Source: JBCFBK01 sp038562555 (lineage in GTDB: Bacteria > Bacteroidota > Bacteroidia > Bacteroidales > Prolixibacteraceae). From it: 24,565 bases of DNA. The DNA lies in the NCBI GenBank assembly GCA_038562555.1, contig JBCFBK010000070.1, forward strand, positions 1 to 24,565, written 5' to 3'. The notes beneath the pieces were generated by a model. The model was not told the DNA's origin. It ran no database searches and was given only the letters and a program-made list of their open reading frames with translations. A program made the position numbers and the translations under genes. Below are positions 1 through 7,394 of the stretch, piece after piece. Position 1 is the stretch's first letter. Every line of letters begins with the position of its first letter.

Positions 1-472
1 AAATCAGAATACGGGTATCATCAGGAAAACTGCTGATAAAATTTACGACATCGCCTACCTGATGCCGTTTTACCTCTTTGCCCGACACCGGTGAAATCGT
101 GCTGCCAATCCGGGCAAAGAGCAACTTCATATAATCATAGATCTCGGTCGACGTTCCCACCGTTGACCGCGGATTGCGCGTATTTACCTTTTGCTCGATG
201 GCGATTGCCGGAGGTATTCCTTTAATGAAATCTACTTCCGGCTTGTTGATCCTGCCGAGAAACTGGCGGGCATATGACGACAGACTTTCTACATAGCGAC
301 GCTGGCCTTCCGCATACAGCGTGTCGAAAGCCAGTGAAGATTTTCCTGAACCGGACAGTCCTGTAACGACAATGAATTTGTTGCGGGGTATCTTAAGATC
401 GATATTTTTCAGATTATGAACACGGGCACCCTTTATTGCTATTTCCCTCACTCCAGTGTTATCTTTCTTCAT
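1..472 (-). CDS. uvrA: UvrA, excinuclease ABC subunit A (N-terminal part, runs off the window)
   Basis: The reverse strand gives 157 codons from an ATG at 472 to the window edge. The protein begins MKKDNTGVREIAIKGARVHN and carries the UvrA Walker A motif GLSGSGKSS at residues 38-46, followed by the typical stretches FDTLYAEGQRRYVESLSSYA and ARQFLGRINKPEVD and the ATPase I segment PPAIAIEQK. UvrA is the DNA damage recognition ATPase of nucleotide excision repair and normally has about 940 residues, so roughly five sixths lies to the left of position 1. It is transcribed divergently from the sigma factor gene at 618. Identification is by strong motif identity; nothing odd is seen in the visible part. 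Confidence 0.97.
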   Translation of the reverse strand, partial: MKKDNTGVREIAIKGARVHNLKNIDLKIPRNKFIVVTGLSGSGKSSLAFDTLYAEGQRRYVESLSSYARQFLGRINKPEVDFIKGIPPAIAIEQKVNTRNPRSTVGTSTEIYDYMKLLFARIGSTISPVSGKEVKRHQVGDVVNFISSFPDDTRILI

Positions 473-521
473 TCTAAATAAAATTTAAAAAGGAAAATTT
501 GCTTTTTAAATAAAAATCATC

Positions 522-529
522 CAAATTTA
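522..529 (-). promoter_or_regulatory. Possible -7 box for uvrA
   Basis: On the minus strand this reads TAAATTTG, an exact match to the Bacteroidota -7 consensus TAnnTTTG, about 50 nt upstream of the uvrA ATG. No good -33 TTG is present at the expected spacing. A second TAAATTTG lies at 587-594 on the same strand. The region is very A+T rich, so chance matches are likely. Confidence 0.3.
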
Positions 530-617
530 CATCTGACAAAATTAATAAATAGTATTAACCCAATTAAAAAACAATTGCCTATAGAACAAATTTACTTTTT
601 AGAAAACTAAATTGGAA

Positions 618-1214
618 ATGATGTTCAGAACAGAAGCACTAAATGACGACAGGCTTGTTCGTATGTTTATTGACGGTGATCAGAAGGCAATTGAAATGCT
701 TATCAACCGTCATAAAGACAGGGTCTATACTTACATCACATTAATTGTGAAAAATCAGCATCTTGCTGACGATATCTTTCAGGATACCTTTATCAAGGTC
801 ATCAAGTCTCTAAAAACAGGTAAATATACAGACAACGGGAAATTTGTTTCCTGGGTGTTACGTATTTCCCATAATCTGATTATCGATCACTTCCGGAAGG
901 AGAAACTTCTGGGAATGACCTCGAATGAAGACTCAGATTTTGACCTGTTCAATTCGCCCCGGTTTTCTGATGAAAATATTGAAGACCGGCTAATCTATGA
1001 TCAAATCACCAGTGATGTCCGAAAGTTGATCGAAGAACTCCCAGACGATCAGCGGCAGGTAATTATCATGCGCCATTATTTGGGGTTGAGTTTCAAAGAG
1101 ATAGCTGACAGGACGGGGGTGAGTATCAACACCGCACTGGGCAGGATGCGTTACGCTCTGATCAATCTGCGCAAGCTGATCGATAAAAAGCGATTATTAC
1201 TGACAAAAATATAG
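618..1214 (+). CDS. RNA polymerase sigma factor, sigma-70 family, ECF type
   Basis: This is a group 4 (ECF) sigma factor of about 198 residues, a normal length. The region 2 signature is ADDIFQDTFIKVIKSLKTGK followed by GKFVSWVLRISHNLIIDHFR. Region 4 begins around LIEELPDDQRQVIIMRHYLG and contains the helix-turn-helix LSFKEIADRTGVSINTALGR. It would direct RNA polymerase to a specific regulon. An in-frame TTG lies at 612 and ATGs at 618 and 621; the ATG at 618 is chosen because it is preceded by GGAA and gives a standard N terminus. It is divergent from uvrA. No anti-sigma membrane protein is visible nearby; the next gene is a small acidic protein. The target regulon cannot be read from the sequence. 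Confidence 0.93.
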   Translation: MMFRTEALNDDRLVRMFIDGDQKAIEMLINRHKDRVYTYITLIVKNQHLADDIFQDTFIKVIKSLKTGKYTDNGKFVSWVLRISHNLIIDHFRKEKLLGMTSNEDSDFDLFNSPRFSDENIEDRLIYDQITSDVRKLIEELPDDQRQVIIMRHYLGLSFKEIADRTGVSINTALGRMRYALINLRKLIDKKRLLLTKI

Positions 1215-1303
1215 TGTTTCCCGGAACAATATATTAAATTTACGGTCGTTTCTATAAGGTAAGTTTATTCCTAATATAAACGCCTATTGCTTGCATTTGT
1301 ACT

Positions 1304-1528
1304 ATGATTTATTTTTTTAATTTACATCAGAAATACGATGATGAATTGATTAGTAGTTCTAAGGAGGAAAAAACAGGGTTGTTCGGGGAAGGGAGCGAAG
1401 AGGAAGATAACGGGGATGTGTCTTACTCGCCGCCGGATATGATCGTGAGTAATATCCTGAATTTTTCAAAATCGTACGAAGCGGTGAAGACAGTGTCTTC
1501 CGGTTTTATCGAGTTGAATTTAAACTAA
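1304..1528 (+). CDS. Small acidic hypothetical protein downstream of the sigma factor
   Basis: This is a 74-codon ORF 89 nt after the sigma factor stop. The centre is strongly acidic (EGSEEEDNGD). The tail has an ILNFSKSYEAVKT segment and ends FIELNLN. Small proteins with a tail of this ILNxSKS...LN kind are, from memory, common next to sigma-70 factors in Bacteroidota, which supports a real gene. There is no signal peptide or membrane segment and no recognisable domain. The 5' spacer contains no convincing promoter, so it may be cotranscribed with the sigma factor. Function unknown; a role in controlling the sigma factor is only inference from position. Confidence 0.55.
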   Translation: MIYFFNLHQKYDDELISSSKEEKTGLFGEGSEEEDNGDVSYSPPDMIVSNILNFSKSYEAVKTVSSGFIELNLN

Positions 1529-1594
1529 TCGGCACCATGTATTTTGTCTTTTTTTGGTCCTGAAGCAGGACCGTTAAAAGAAGTTTGTTTTTCA

Positions 1595-1648
1595 GAAGGC
1601 AGGTATTTCGGGAAAATCAAATTTTGGTTGCCCTGATTGCCTGCCTTC
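1595..1648. repeat. Inverted repeat in the gap before pfp
   Basis: GAAGGCAGG (1595-1603) is matched by its complement CCTGCCTTC (1640-1648) with a 36-nt loop. The loop could pair further through GGG (1610-1612) with CCC (1631-1633). A second, smaller hairpin, GGTCCTG/CAGGACC, lies at 1556-1572. Neither is followed by a T-run on the plus strand, so neither looks like a classical terminator. The rest of the gap (1529-1800) holds no gene; its 3' end carries the pfp -7 box. Confidence 0.6.
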
Positions 1649-1755
1649 CGATTTGACTGGCTTCACGGTTGCCCGCCTGCCTGCACAGGTGTTTAAATTT
1701 ACTTTAAATTACAGGAACACTTTTTAGGGATAGAACCAATGCAGCCAATTTAAGT

Positions 1756-1763
1756 TATTTTTG
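1756..1763 (+). promoter_or_regulatory. Probable -7 box of pfp
   Basis: TATTTTTG matches the Bacteroidota -7 consensus TAnnTTTG exactly, 37 nt before the pfp ATG, which leaves a leader of about 30 nt. No clear TTG is found at the -33 position. Confidence 0.42.
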
Positions 1764-1800
1764 CTGTGACAAGATATCAAGCAAACTTAAATTAAACAAT

Positions 1801-3459
1801 ATGACCATTAGCGCATTGCAAAAAGCCAGGGCACTATACCAGCCTAAATTGCCTAAATCATTAAAAGGACCTGTGAAAATCGTTGACGGGGAAGCAACTG
1901 AGTCAATCGCCGACCAGTCCCGGATCCGCGAATTATTTCCAAATACTTACGGGATGCCGATCGTAACTTTCGAAGCAGCAGTTCGACCTTCCGATCTTCC
2001 GGCTTTTAACGTGGGTGTAATTCTTTCAGGCGGACAGGCTCCTGGGGGTCATAACGTAATATCCGGCTTGTTTGACGGAATAAAAAAGATCAATCCTGAC
2101 AGTAAGTTATATGGTTTTCTTGGCGGACCAGGGGGATTTGTCGACCATCAATACATTGAGATCACAACTGCCTACCTGGAAGGTTTCAGAAATACAGGCG
2201 GTTTTGATATTATCGGGTCTGGGCGTACAAAACTTGAAGAAGCCGGCCAGTACGACAAGGGGTTAACCATTCTTAAGGAACTTGGTATTAAAGCGCTGGT
2301 CATTATTGGCGGGGACGACAGTAATACGAATGCCTGCGTACTGGCTGAATATTATGCTGCCAGTCAGGCCGGCGTTCAGGTTATCGGCTGTCCCAAGACC
2401 ATCGACGGTGACCTGAAGAATGAAATGATTGAAACGTCATTTGGATTTGATACCGCCGTAAAGGTCTATTCGGAACTGATCGGAAATATTCAGCGCGATG
2501 CCAATTCTGCAAAAAAATACTGGCATTTTATTAAACTCATGGGGCGTTCCGCTTCACACATCGGCCTGGAAGCAGCACTTCAGACACATCCAAATATTAC
2601 CCTGATTTCGGAGGAGGTCGCTGTGAAAAAGCAAACCCTCGGAGAGATCGTTGATTACATGGCGGGCATTATTGCCAAACGGGCTGCGAACAACGAAAAT
2701 TTCGGCGTTGCACTTATTCCGGAAGGCCTTGTTGAGTTTGTTCCTGAAATGAAAACACTGATAGCGGAGCTGAACGATCTGCTTGCCGAAGGATCGGAAA
2801 CGGGTAAGAAATTCAAATCGCTGTCTGACGAACCTTCCCGCCATAAGTTCGTAGCGGGCATTTTGTCTCCTGAATCTGCAAAAGTATACAATTCATTGCC
2901 ACCGGCGATCGCATCACAACTTACGCTGGAGCGTGACCCGCACGGAAATGTTCAGGTTTCACTTATTGAAACTGAAAAGCTGCTTGGCGAAATGTTAAAA
3001 AAGAAGTTGTCGGAGATGAAGGCGAAAGGGGAGTTCAAGGGAAAATTCGGCACGCAGTATCACTTCTTTGGTTACGAAGGCCGTTGTGCTGCGCCGTCAA
3101 ACTTTGACGCCGATTATTGCTATTCGCTCGGTTTTACTGCTTCAGTGCTCATTAGTGGCGGAAAAACCGGTTACATGGCCAGTGTGCGGAATACCACAAG
3201 CCCTGCCGATTCCTGGATAGCAGGCGGAATTCCCATTACGATGATGATGAACATGGAGAAACGGCATGGGCATATGAAACCGGTCATTCAAAAGGCACTG
3301 GTCGATCTGAATGGTGCGCCGTTCAAATTCCTGGCAGCAAACCGCGAGAAGTGGGCTGTTGAAACCAGCTACCTGTATCCGGGCCCTATTCAGTATTGGG
3401 GGCCAACCGAAGTCTGTGATCGGACAACTATTACGCTTCAGCTGGAAAAAAGCAAATAG
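1801..3459 (+). CDS. pfp: Diphosphate--fructose-6-phosphate 1-phosphotransferase, long form
   Basis: The enzyme reversibly phosphorylates fructose 6-phosphate with pyrophosphate in glycolysis, in the cytoplasm. The 552 residues fit the long PFP class. Diagnostic motifs are the nucleotide/PPi loop SGGQAPGGHN (76-85), GGDDSNTNA (170-178) and PKTIDGDL (198-205). The second Asp of GGDD (Asp173) and the Lys of PKTIDG (Lys199) replace the glycines of ATP-dependent phosphofructokinases and mark pyrophosphate as donor. The Asp of TIDGD (Asp202) is the expected catalytic base. Later come MGRSASHIGLEAAL and the sugar-phosphate segment YEGRCAAPSNFDADYCYSLG. It is monocistronic, with its own -7 box and a strong terminator. 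The ATG at 1801 gives the normal family start. Confidence 0.97.
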   Translation: MTISALQKARALYQPKLPKSLKGPVKIVDGEATESIADQSRIRELFPNTYGMPIVTFEAAVRPSDLPAFNVGVILSGGQAPGGHNVISGLFDGIKKINPDSKLYGFLGGPGGFVDHQYIEITTAYLEGFRNTGGFDIIGSGRTKLEEAGQYDKGLTILKELGIKALVIIGGDDSNTNACVLAEYYAASQAGVQVIGCPKTIDGDLKNEMIETSFGFDTAVKVYSELIGNIQRDANSAKKYWHFIKLMGRSASHIGLEAALQTHPNITLISEEVAVKKQTLGEIVDYMAGIIAKRAANNENFGVALIPEGLVEFVPEMKTLIAELNDLLAEGSETGKKFKSLSDEPSRHKFVAGILSPESAKVYNSLPPAIASQLTLERDPHGNVQVSLIETEKLLGEMLKKKLSEMKAKGEFKGKFGTQYHFFGYEGRCAAPSNFDADYCYSLGFTASVLISGGKTGYMASVRNTTSPADSWIAGGIPITMMMNMEKRHGHMKPVIQKALVDLNGAPFKFLAANREKWAVETSYLYPGPIQYWGPTEVCDRTTITLQLEKSK

Positions 3460-3480
3460 AGCGACGATAACAAAATGAGA

Positions 3481-3506
3481 AAACCTCCTTTCCCGGAGGT
3501 TTTTTT
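3481..3506 (+). terminator. Rho-independent terminator of pfp
   Basis: AAACCTCC (3481-3488) pairs with GGAGGTTT (3495-3502) around a 6-nt loop, and a run of seven T ends at 3506. It lies 22 nt after the pfp stop and between two converging genes, so it may also help stop the minus-strand gene. Confidence 0.9.
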
Positions 3507-3530
3507 GTGTCAGGTCTTTTTATTGAGCAG

Positions 3531-4673
3531 TTACCTTTTTTGTTCCAGATAAGCGCGTTCGTTTTCAAATTCCCTGATTGAAGGAAAATCGTTATAGTGC
3601 CATTTATCCAGAATAACTCCATTACGGAGCAGGATTAAACCCGGATTGGAACGGATCATGGTTTTGAGTGTCGTCTGATCACAGGACAAGAAATCAAAGC
3701 CGAGGTTATTTTTTGCCTTGAAGTGTTCCGTAGATTGCGGAGTTGCAGAGGTCAATCCGATAAAATTGATCTCGTTGATACCTGCATAGGCGGCTAACTG
3801 ACGAACAGGCGTGAGATTGGAAACATCGGCCTTTTCCTGGTCGTAAACCACGAAGATGAAGGTATATCCCGGGTCGTAAAGAAAGAACTCCTTCTGATCT
3901 TCTCCTTCGTTCGATTCCATAGTGAAATTACGGATCGGCGGTTCGTAACCCTTGCGCATCAATTTCGTATCCATCGACACAAATTCCCAGCTCAGAGAAT
4001 CCTGCCACGGATAATTTTCTTCCGTGAACTTTCTGGTCTCCCCGGTCTTCCTGTTCTTATAGAAGAAGGTGTTTTTATAAACATCTTTGGACGCATTTTC
4101 AGGAACGGACATCGCTTCGGGAATGTTTGTACCAACCTTGAAGGGAAGAAAATCGATGATCGGAAGGTGATTGTAAGACCATCCCACCAGATTGGCAAAG
4201 GTCACAACAATAAGCCCGGAAAGAATATAAGGTAACGGTGATAAATTTTTTGCAGCGAAATTTTTTCTGTATCTGAAAACAGTCACCGCAAGTGCCAATA
4301 AAAGCAAGTTTTTGAGGAAGGTCTGCCAATTGGTTAGCTTCAACGCATCGCCAAAACAACCGCAGTCGGTAACCGGATTATACAGGGCAATAAAGAAGGT
4401 CAGTCCCGCAAAAAAGATGACAAATAACAGCGAAGCAACCGAGAAAAAAGAAATAAACACATTGGCGACGAGCACAGTTCCAATGATAAATTCGGCAGAA
4501 GAAAGCAGTATTCCCAGCGGAAGGGCGAGTGGCGTAAGCGCCTCCATTCCCCATGCTGCAAAGTAATCCGCGAATTTATAAGCGGAACCCCAGGGGTCGA
4601 TCCCTTTTACAAAGCCTGAAAAAATAAAAACAAGTCCAAGCAGGACTCTTGAAATATGCCAAAGCGTTTTCAA
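3531..4673 (-). CDS. DoxX/MauE-like membrane protein with C-terminal thioredoxin-like domain (BT_3928 family)
   Basis: This is a 380-residue inner membrane protein. The N-terminal half has about five hydrophobic segments (near residues 6-24, 47-68, 74-95, 118-136 and 150-168) and the DoxX/MauE-like start ISRVLLGLVFIFSGFVKGID, with a CGC motif in NPVTDCGCFGDALKLTNWQ. The C-terminal part (about 230-375) resembles a thioredoxin-like fold (YTFIFVVYDQEKADVSNLTP) but has no CxxC. The only credible start is TTG at 4671-4673, because an in-frame stop lies just upstream and the next ATG would remove the first membrane segment. It follows the DUF1599 gene by 114 nt on the same strand, a neighbourhood I recall from Bacteroides. 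A redox or thiol role is inference. Confidence 0.85.
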   Translation of the reverse strand: MKTLWHISRVLLGLVFIFSGFVKGIDPWGSAYKFADYFAAWGMEALTPLALPLGILLSSAEFIIGTVLVANVFISFFSVASLLFVIFFAGLTFFIALYNPVTDCGCFGDALKLTNWQTFLKNLLLLALAVTVFRYRKNFAAKNLSPLPYILSGLIVVTFANLVGWSYNHLPIIDFLPFKVGTNIPEAMSVPENASKDVYKNTFFYKNRKTGETRKFTEENYPWQDSLSWEFVSMDTKLMRKGYEPPIRNFTMESNEGEDQKEFFLYDPGYTFIFVVYDQEKADVSNLTPVRQLAAYAGINEINFIGLTSATPQSTEHFKAKNNLGFDFLSCDQTTLKTMIRSNPGLILLRNGVILDKWHYNDFPSIREFENERAYLEQKR

Positions 4674-4787
4674 AATGGTAAAATTATTAAATGGTTAACC
4701 GTAAAATAGTCAAAATTGCATGGGGCACAGCGCATAACGCAGGGCGTAGAAGTGTCCCTGTACGCTCCGTGTCGTCTGCTTCATGCT

Positions 4788-5330
4788 TCATTCTCCGTAT
4801 TCCAGTTTTATTAACGCAAAAACGGCATAATTGATCATATCAAGATAATTTGCATCAATGCCTTCCGATATGATGGTATGCCCGGCATTGTCTTCTATTT
4901 GCTTGATTCTCCTTATTTTCATCAGGATCAGGTCTGTGATTGAACTGATCCGCATCCTGCGCCAGGCTTCATCATAGTCGTGGTTTTTGTTCAGCATTAA
5001 ATTCCGCGCCAGATGAAAATTGCCGAGATAAAGATCCAGGGTTTCCTCCTGACTGAGATCGTCTCTGTCGGATATCCCTTTTTTTAACTGGATCAGGGCC
5101 ATGATGCAGTAGTTGATAATGCCGATATACTCGGAACGGCTGTCTTCGTCAACTTTCATGGTTCCTTTCATTTCGATACTGCGTATGCGCCGGGCTTTGA
5201 TAAAGATCTGGTCGGTAATGGAGGTGAGGCGTAAAATTCGCCAGGCAGTGCCGTAATCTGTCATTTTTTTTACAAAAATATCCTGGCAGGTACTGATAAT
5301 GTGATCGTATTGTTGTAGTGTCTCGTCCAT
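4788..5330 (-). CDS. DUF1599 (nucleotide modification associated domain 1) protein with two repeats
   Basis: The 180 residues consist of two copies of one domain. The first (about 10-85) contains MTDYGTAWRILRLTSITDQI, then KARRIRSIE and NYCIMALIQLKKG. The second (about 100-178) contains HDYDEAWRRMRISSITDLIL, then KIRRIKQIE and NYAVFALIKLEYG. This is the DUF1599/Nmad1 family, with a conserved D-Y-x-x-A-W and an S-I-T-D segment in each half. The family has been linked to modified-nucleotide metabolism by genome context; its biochemical role here is unknown. ATG at 5328-5330, stop TGA at 4788-4790. It is probably the first gene of an operon with the BT_3928-like gene. The 5331-5530 region upstream shows no exact -7 box. 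Confidence 0.88.
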   Translation of the reverse strand: MDETLQQYDHIISTCQDIFVKKMTDYGTAWRILRLTSITDQIFIKARRIRSIEMKGTMKVDEDSRSEYIGIINYCIMALIQLKKGISDRDDLSQEETLDLYLGNFHLARNLMLNKNHDYDEAWRRMRISSITDLILMKIRRIKQIEDNAGHTIISEGIDANYLDMINYAVFALIKLEYGE

Positions 5331-5554
5331 GTGATCTGCTCGAATTACTTTGTTATTGCTTTTTTCCGATTCCGTGCATTTCTCTTTTTAAGCTCACGAT
5401 TGAAAAACCTGTAAGGCGAATTGTTCAGAAGATGTACGTTTGATCTCCGGCCTGCTTTCATTGTTATTCCTGTTTTTACAGACTTATGTTTATTCCATTT
5501 CGGCTTTTCAGGGATAAAAATAGGAATTAAATGTGTATTTTGACGGCATTATTA

Positions 5555-5562
5555 TACTTTTG
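5555..5562 (+). promoter_or_regulatory. Probable -7 box of folP-cdaA
   Basis: TACTTTTG matches TAnnTTTG exactly and lies 38 nt before the ATG at 5600. It sits inside the longer reading frame that could start at 5531, which argues that translation starts at 5600. A TTG at 5540-5542 is too close to be the -33 element. Confidence 0.5.
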
Positions 5563-5599
5563 TACGAAGCAATGTTTAAATCTCAAATCTCAATGGCTT

Positions 5600-6481
5600 A
5601 TGTTAATCACTAGTTCTGCCAGTAAATTCTTTAAGCGGAAAAGTTCAATATCCCTAAACGGTAAGCTAATCGACCTGACCAATCCGGTTGTGATGGGTAT
5701 TTTGAATGTTAGCAAAGATTCGTTTTATGACGGGGGAAAATATACCACTGAATCAGCCATTATTAAACGGGCAGAAGAAATGATTGGGCAGGGAGCCGAC
5801 ATCATCGACGTCGGAGCGGTATCTACCAGGCCAGGTTCTGAGATGATCTCGACCAAAGAAGAACTCACCCGGTTGCTTCCTGCGGTGACCGCCATTCGTA
5901 AGAAATTTCCCGACGTTCCCTTATCGATCGATACTTACCGTTCGTGGGTTGCTTTGCGGATTATTGATGAAACTGGAGAGTGCATTGTAAATGATATATC
6001 AGGTGGCAATTTCGATGATCATATGTTTGACACGATTGCGAAGCTTGGCGTTCCTTATGTTTTGATGCATATCCTGGGAATACCGAAGAATATGCAGGAT
6101 AATCCGCAGTATGAAGATGTGGTACAGGATGTTTCCAGATATTTCTCAGATAAAGTGAAGCGACTGACCAAAGCCGGTGTAAAAGACGTCATTCTGGATC
6201 CAGGCTTCGGGTTTGGAAAGAATATAAATGACAACTATGATTTACTGAACCGGCTGGACTCTTTTAAGGTATTTCAGTTACCCGTGTTGGTTGGTTTAAG
6301 TCGTAAATCTATGATTTACAAGCTTTTGGAAGTAGATCCGGAGCAAAGCCTGACAGGAACGGTTGCTCTTAACGTTATGGCGTTGCTGGGCGGGGCGGAT
6401 ATTCTGCGCGTACACGATGTGAAAGAAGCAGTTGAAGCCGTTAAATTATTTAAAAAGTTAAAGGAAGTGGCGAACAGGTGA
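5600..6481 (+). CDS. folP: Dihydropteroate synthase
   Basis: FolP condenses 6-hydroxymethyl-7,8-dihydropterin pyrophosphate with p-aminobenzoate in folate synthesis. Motifs appear in the expected order: VVMGILNVSKDSFYDGGKY, GADIIDVGAVSTRPGSE, PLSIDTYRSWVA, CIVNDISGG, ILDPGFGFGK, PVLVGLSRKSMIY and GTVALNVMALLGGADILRVHD. The frame is open to an ATG at 5531, but the extra 23 residues are unlike the family and a -7 box lies inside them. The ATG at 5600 gives about 293 residues, close to the family length. cdaA follows after 22 nt, so the two are probably cotranscribed, a pairing common in Bacteroidota. Confidence 0.95.
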   Translation: MLITSSASKFFKRKSSISLNGKLIDLTNPVVMGILNVSKDSFYDGGKYTTESAIIKRAEEMIGQGADIIDVGAVSTRPGSEMISTKEELTRLLPAVTAIRKKFPDVPLSIDTYRSWVALRIIDETGECIVNDISGGNFDDHMFDTIAKLGVPYVLMHILGIPKNMQDNPQYEDVVQDVSRYFSDKVKRLTKAGVKDVILDPGFGFGKNINDNYDLLNRLDSFKVFQLPVLVGLSRKSMIYKLLEVDPEQSLTGTVALNVMALLGGADILRVHDVKEAVEAVKLFKKLKEVANR

Positions 6482-6503
6482 TAATGCGGTTTTTTGAAAG
6501 GGC

Positions 6504-7316
6504 ATGAATTTATTTATTACGATACGGTTTCTGGATATTCTCGACATCCTGATGGTGGCATTTATCCTGTATCAGCTTTATCTGCTGATTAAGGGAACTG
6601 TTGCCTTCAATATCTTTATCGGCATATTTGTCGTCTATCTGTTTTGGTTGCTGGTCAGAGCACTCAATATGGAGTTGATCGGGACCCTGATGGGACAGTT
6701 CATCGGCGTGGGTGTGCTGGCCCTGATCGTTGTTTTTCAACAGGAGATCAGAAGATTTTTGTTGCTGATCGGGAGCAATAACCAGGTGAACCGGCTGTTG
6801 GGAACGGAAAAGCTTTTTGCCACGGGCGACTATAAAACAGCCACCAGCACCCATGTTAAACTGGTGGTAAAAGCCTGTGAAAATATGGCCCGGACTTATA
6901 CGGGGGCATTAATTGTCGTTGCCCAGAAATCGGAGCTGCGTGAGTTTGTCCGTACGGGTGAAAAAATAAATGCCGTTATCTCGGATGCCTTGCTTGAAAC
7001 GATTTTTTTTAAAAATACGCCGTTGCATGACGGCGCGGTTATCATTATCGGTAACCGCATCATTGCTGCCCGTTGCATTATGCCAATAACGGATAAACGC
7101 GATCTTGACCCTTCCTTGGGTTTACGTCATCGCGCAGCGATTGGTATTACGGAAGTGACAGACGCGCTGGCGATTGTTGTTTCGGAGGAAAAAGGAAGAA
7201 TTTCATTTGCCCGGGCAGGGCAAATCCAGCAGAACATTTCCCTGGCTGAACTTACCAAGCTGCTTGGAACGCTCGTTTACCGTGAAAATGAGCCGGCAGA
7301 AGCTGAAGAGAGATAA
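6504..7316 (+). CDS. cdaA: Diadenylate cyclase CdaA (c-di-AMP synthase)
   Basis: CdaA joins two ATP into cyclic di-AMP, a second messenger for potassium and osmotic balance and cell wall homeostasis. The N terminus has three membrane helices (about 13-29, 36-52 and 62-80) and a short amphipathic linker. The cyclase domain contains TGALIVVA (133-140), the DGA motif (LHDGAVIII, DGA at 176-178) and the RHR motif (GLRHRAAIG, RHR at 208-210), all intact. The 270 residues match the CdaA/DacA class. The partner CdaR, found next to cdaA in Firmicutes, is not here; instead the gene follows folP. A GAAAGGG ribosome-binding-like stretch precedes the ATG. Confidence 0.95.
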   Translation: MNLFITIRFLDILDILMVAFILYQLYLLIKGTVAFNIFIGIFVVYLFWLLVRALNMELIGTLMGQFIGVGVLALIVVFQQEIRRFLLLIGSNNQVNRLLGTEKLFATGDYKTATSTHVKLVVKACENMARTYTGALIVVAQKSELREFVRTGEKINAVISDALLETIFFKNTPLHDGAVIIIGNRIIAARCIMPITDKRDLDPSLGLRHRAAIGITEVTDALAIVVSEEKGRISFARAGQIQQNISLAELTKLLGTLVYRENEPAEAEER

Positions 7317-7341
7317 ATGCTTCTTTGCAGGCGAAATACGA

Positions 7342-7373
7342 TCCGCCGTAGCTGGAGATCTTTTCCCGGCGGA
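7342..7373. repeat. Inverted repeat between cdaA and the next gene
   Basis: TCCGCCG (7342-7348) and CGGCGGA (7367-7373) form a 7-bp GC-rich stem with an 18-nt loop, 25 nt after the cdaA stop. There is no T-run, so termination is uncertain; it could be a processing site or a weak terminator. Confidence 0.5.
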
Positions 7374-7394
7374 ATAAACTGAAAATAAAACCGG

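Noticed and set aside
1556..1572. GGTCCTG/CAGGACC hairpin as terminator of the sigma factor operon
   Set aside because: The T-run lies before the stem rather than after it on the plus strand, and on the minus strand the stem is followed by A residues.
5531..5599. N-terminal extension of FolP from the ATG at 5531
   Set aside because: The added residues do not resemble dihydropteroate synthases, and an exact -7 box (5555-5562) falls inside them, so transcription should begin downstream.
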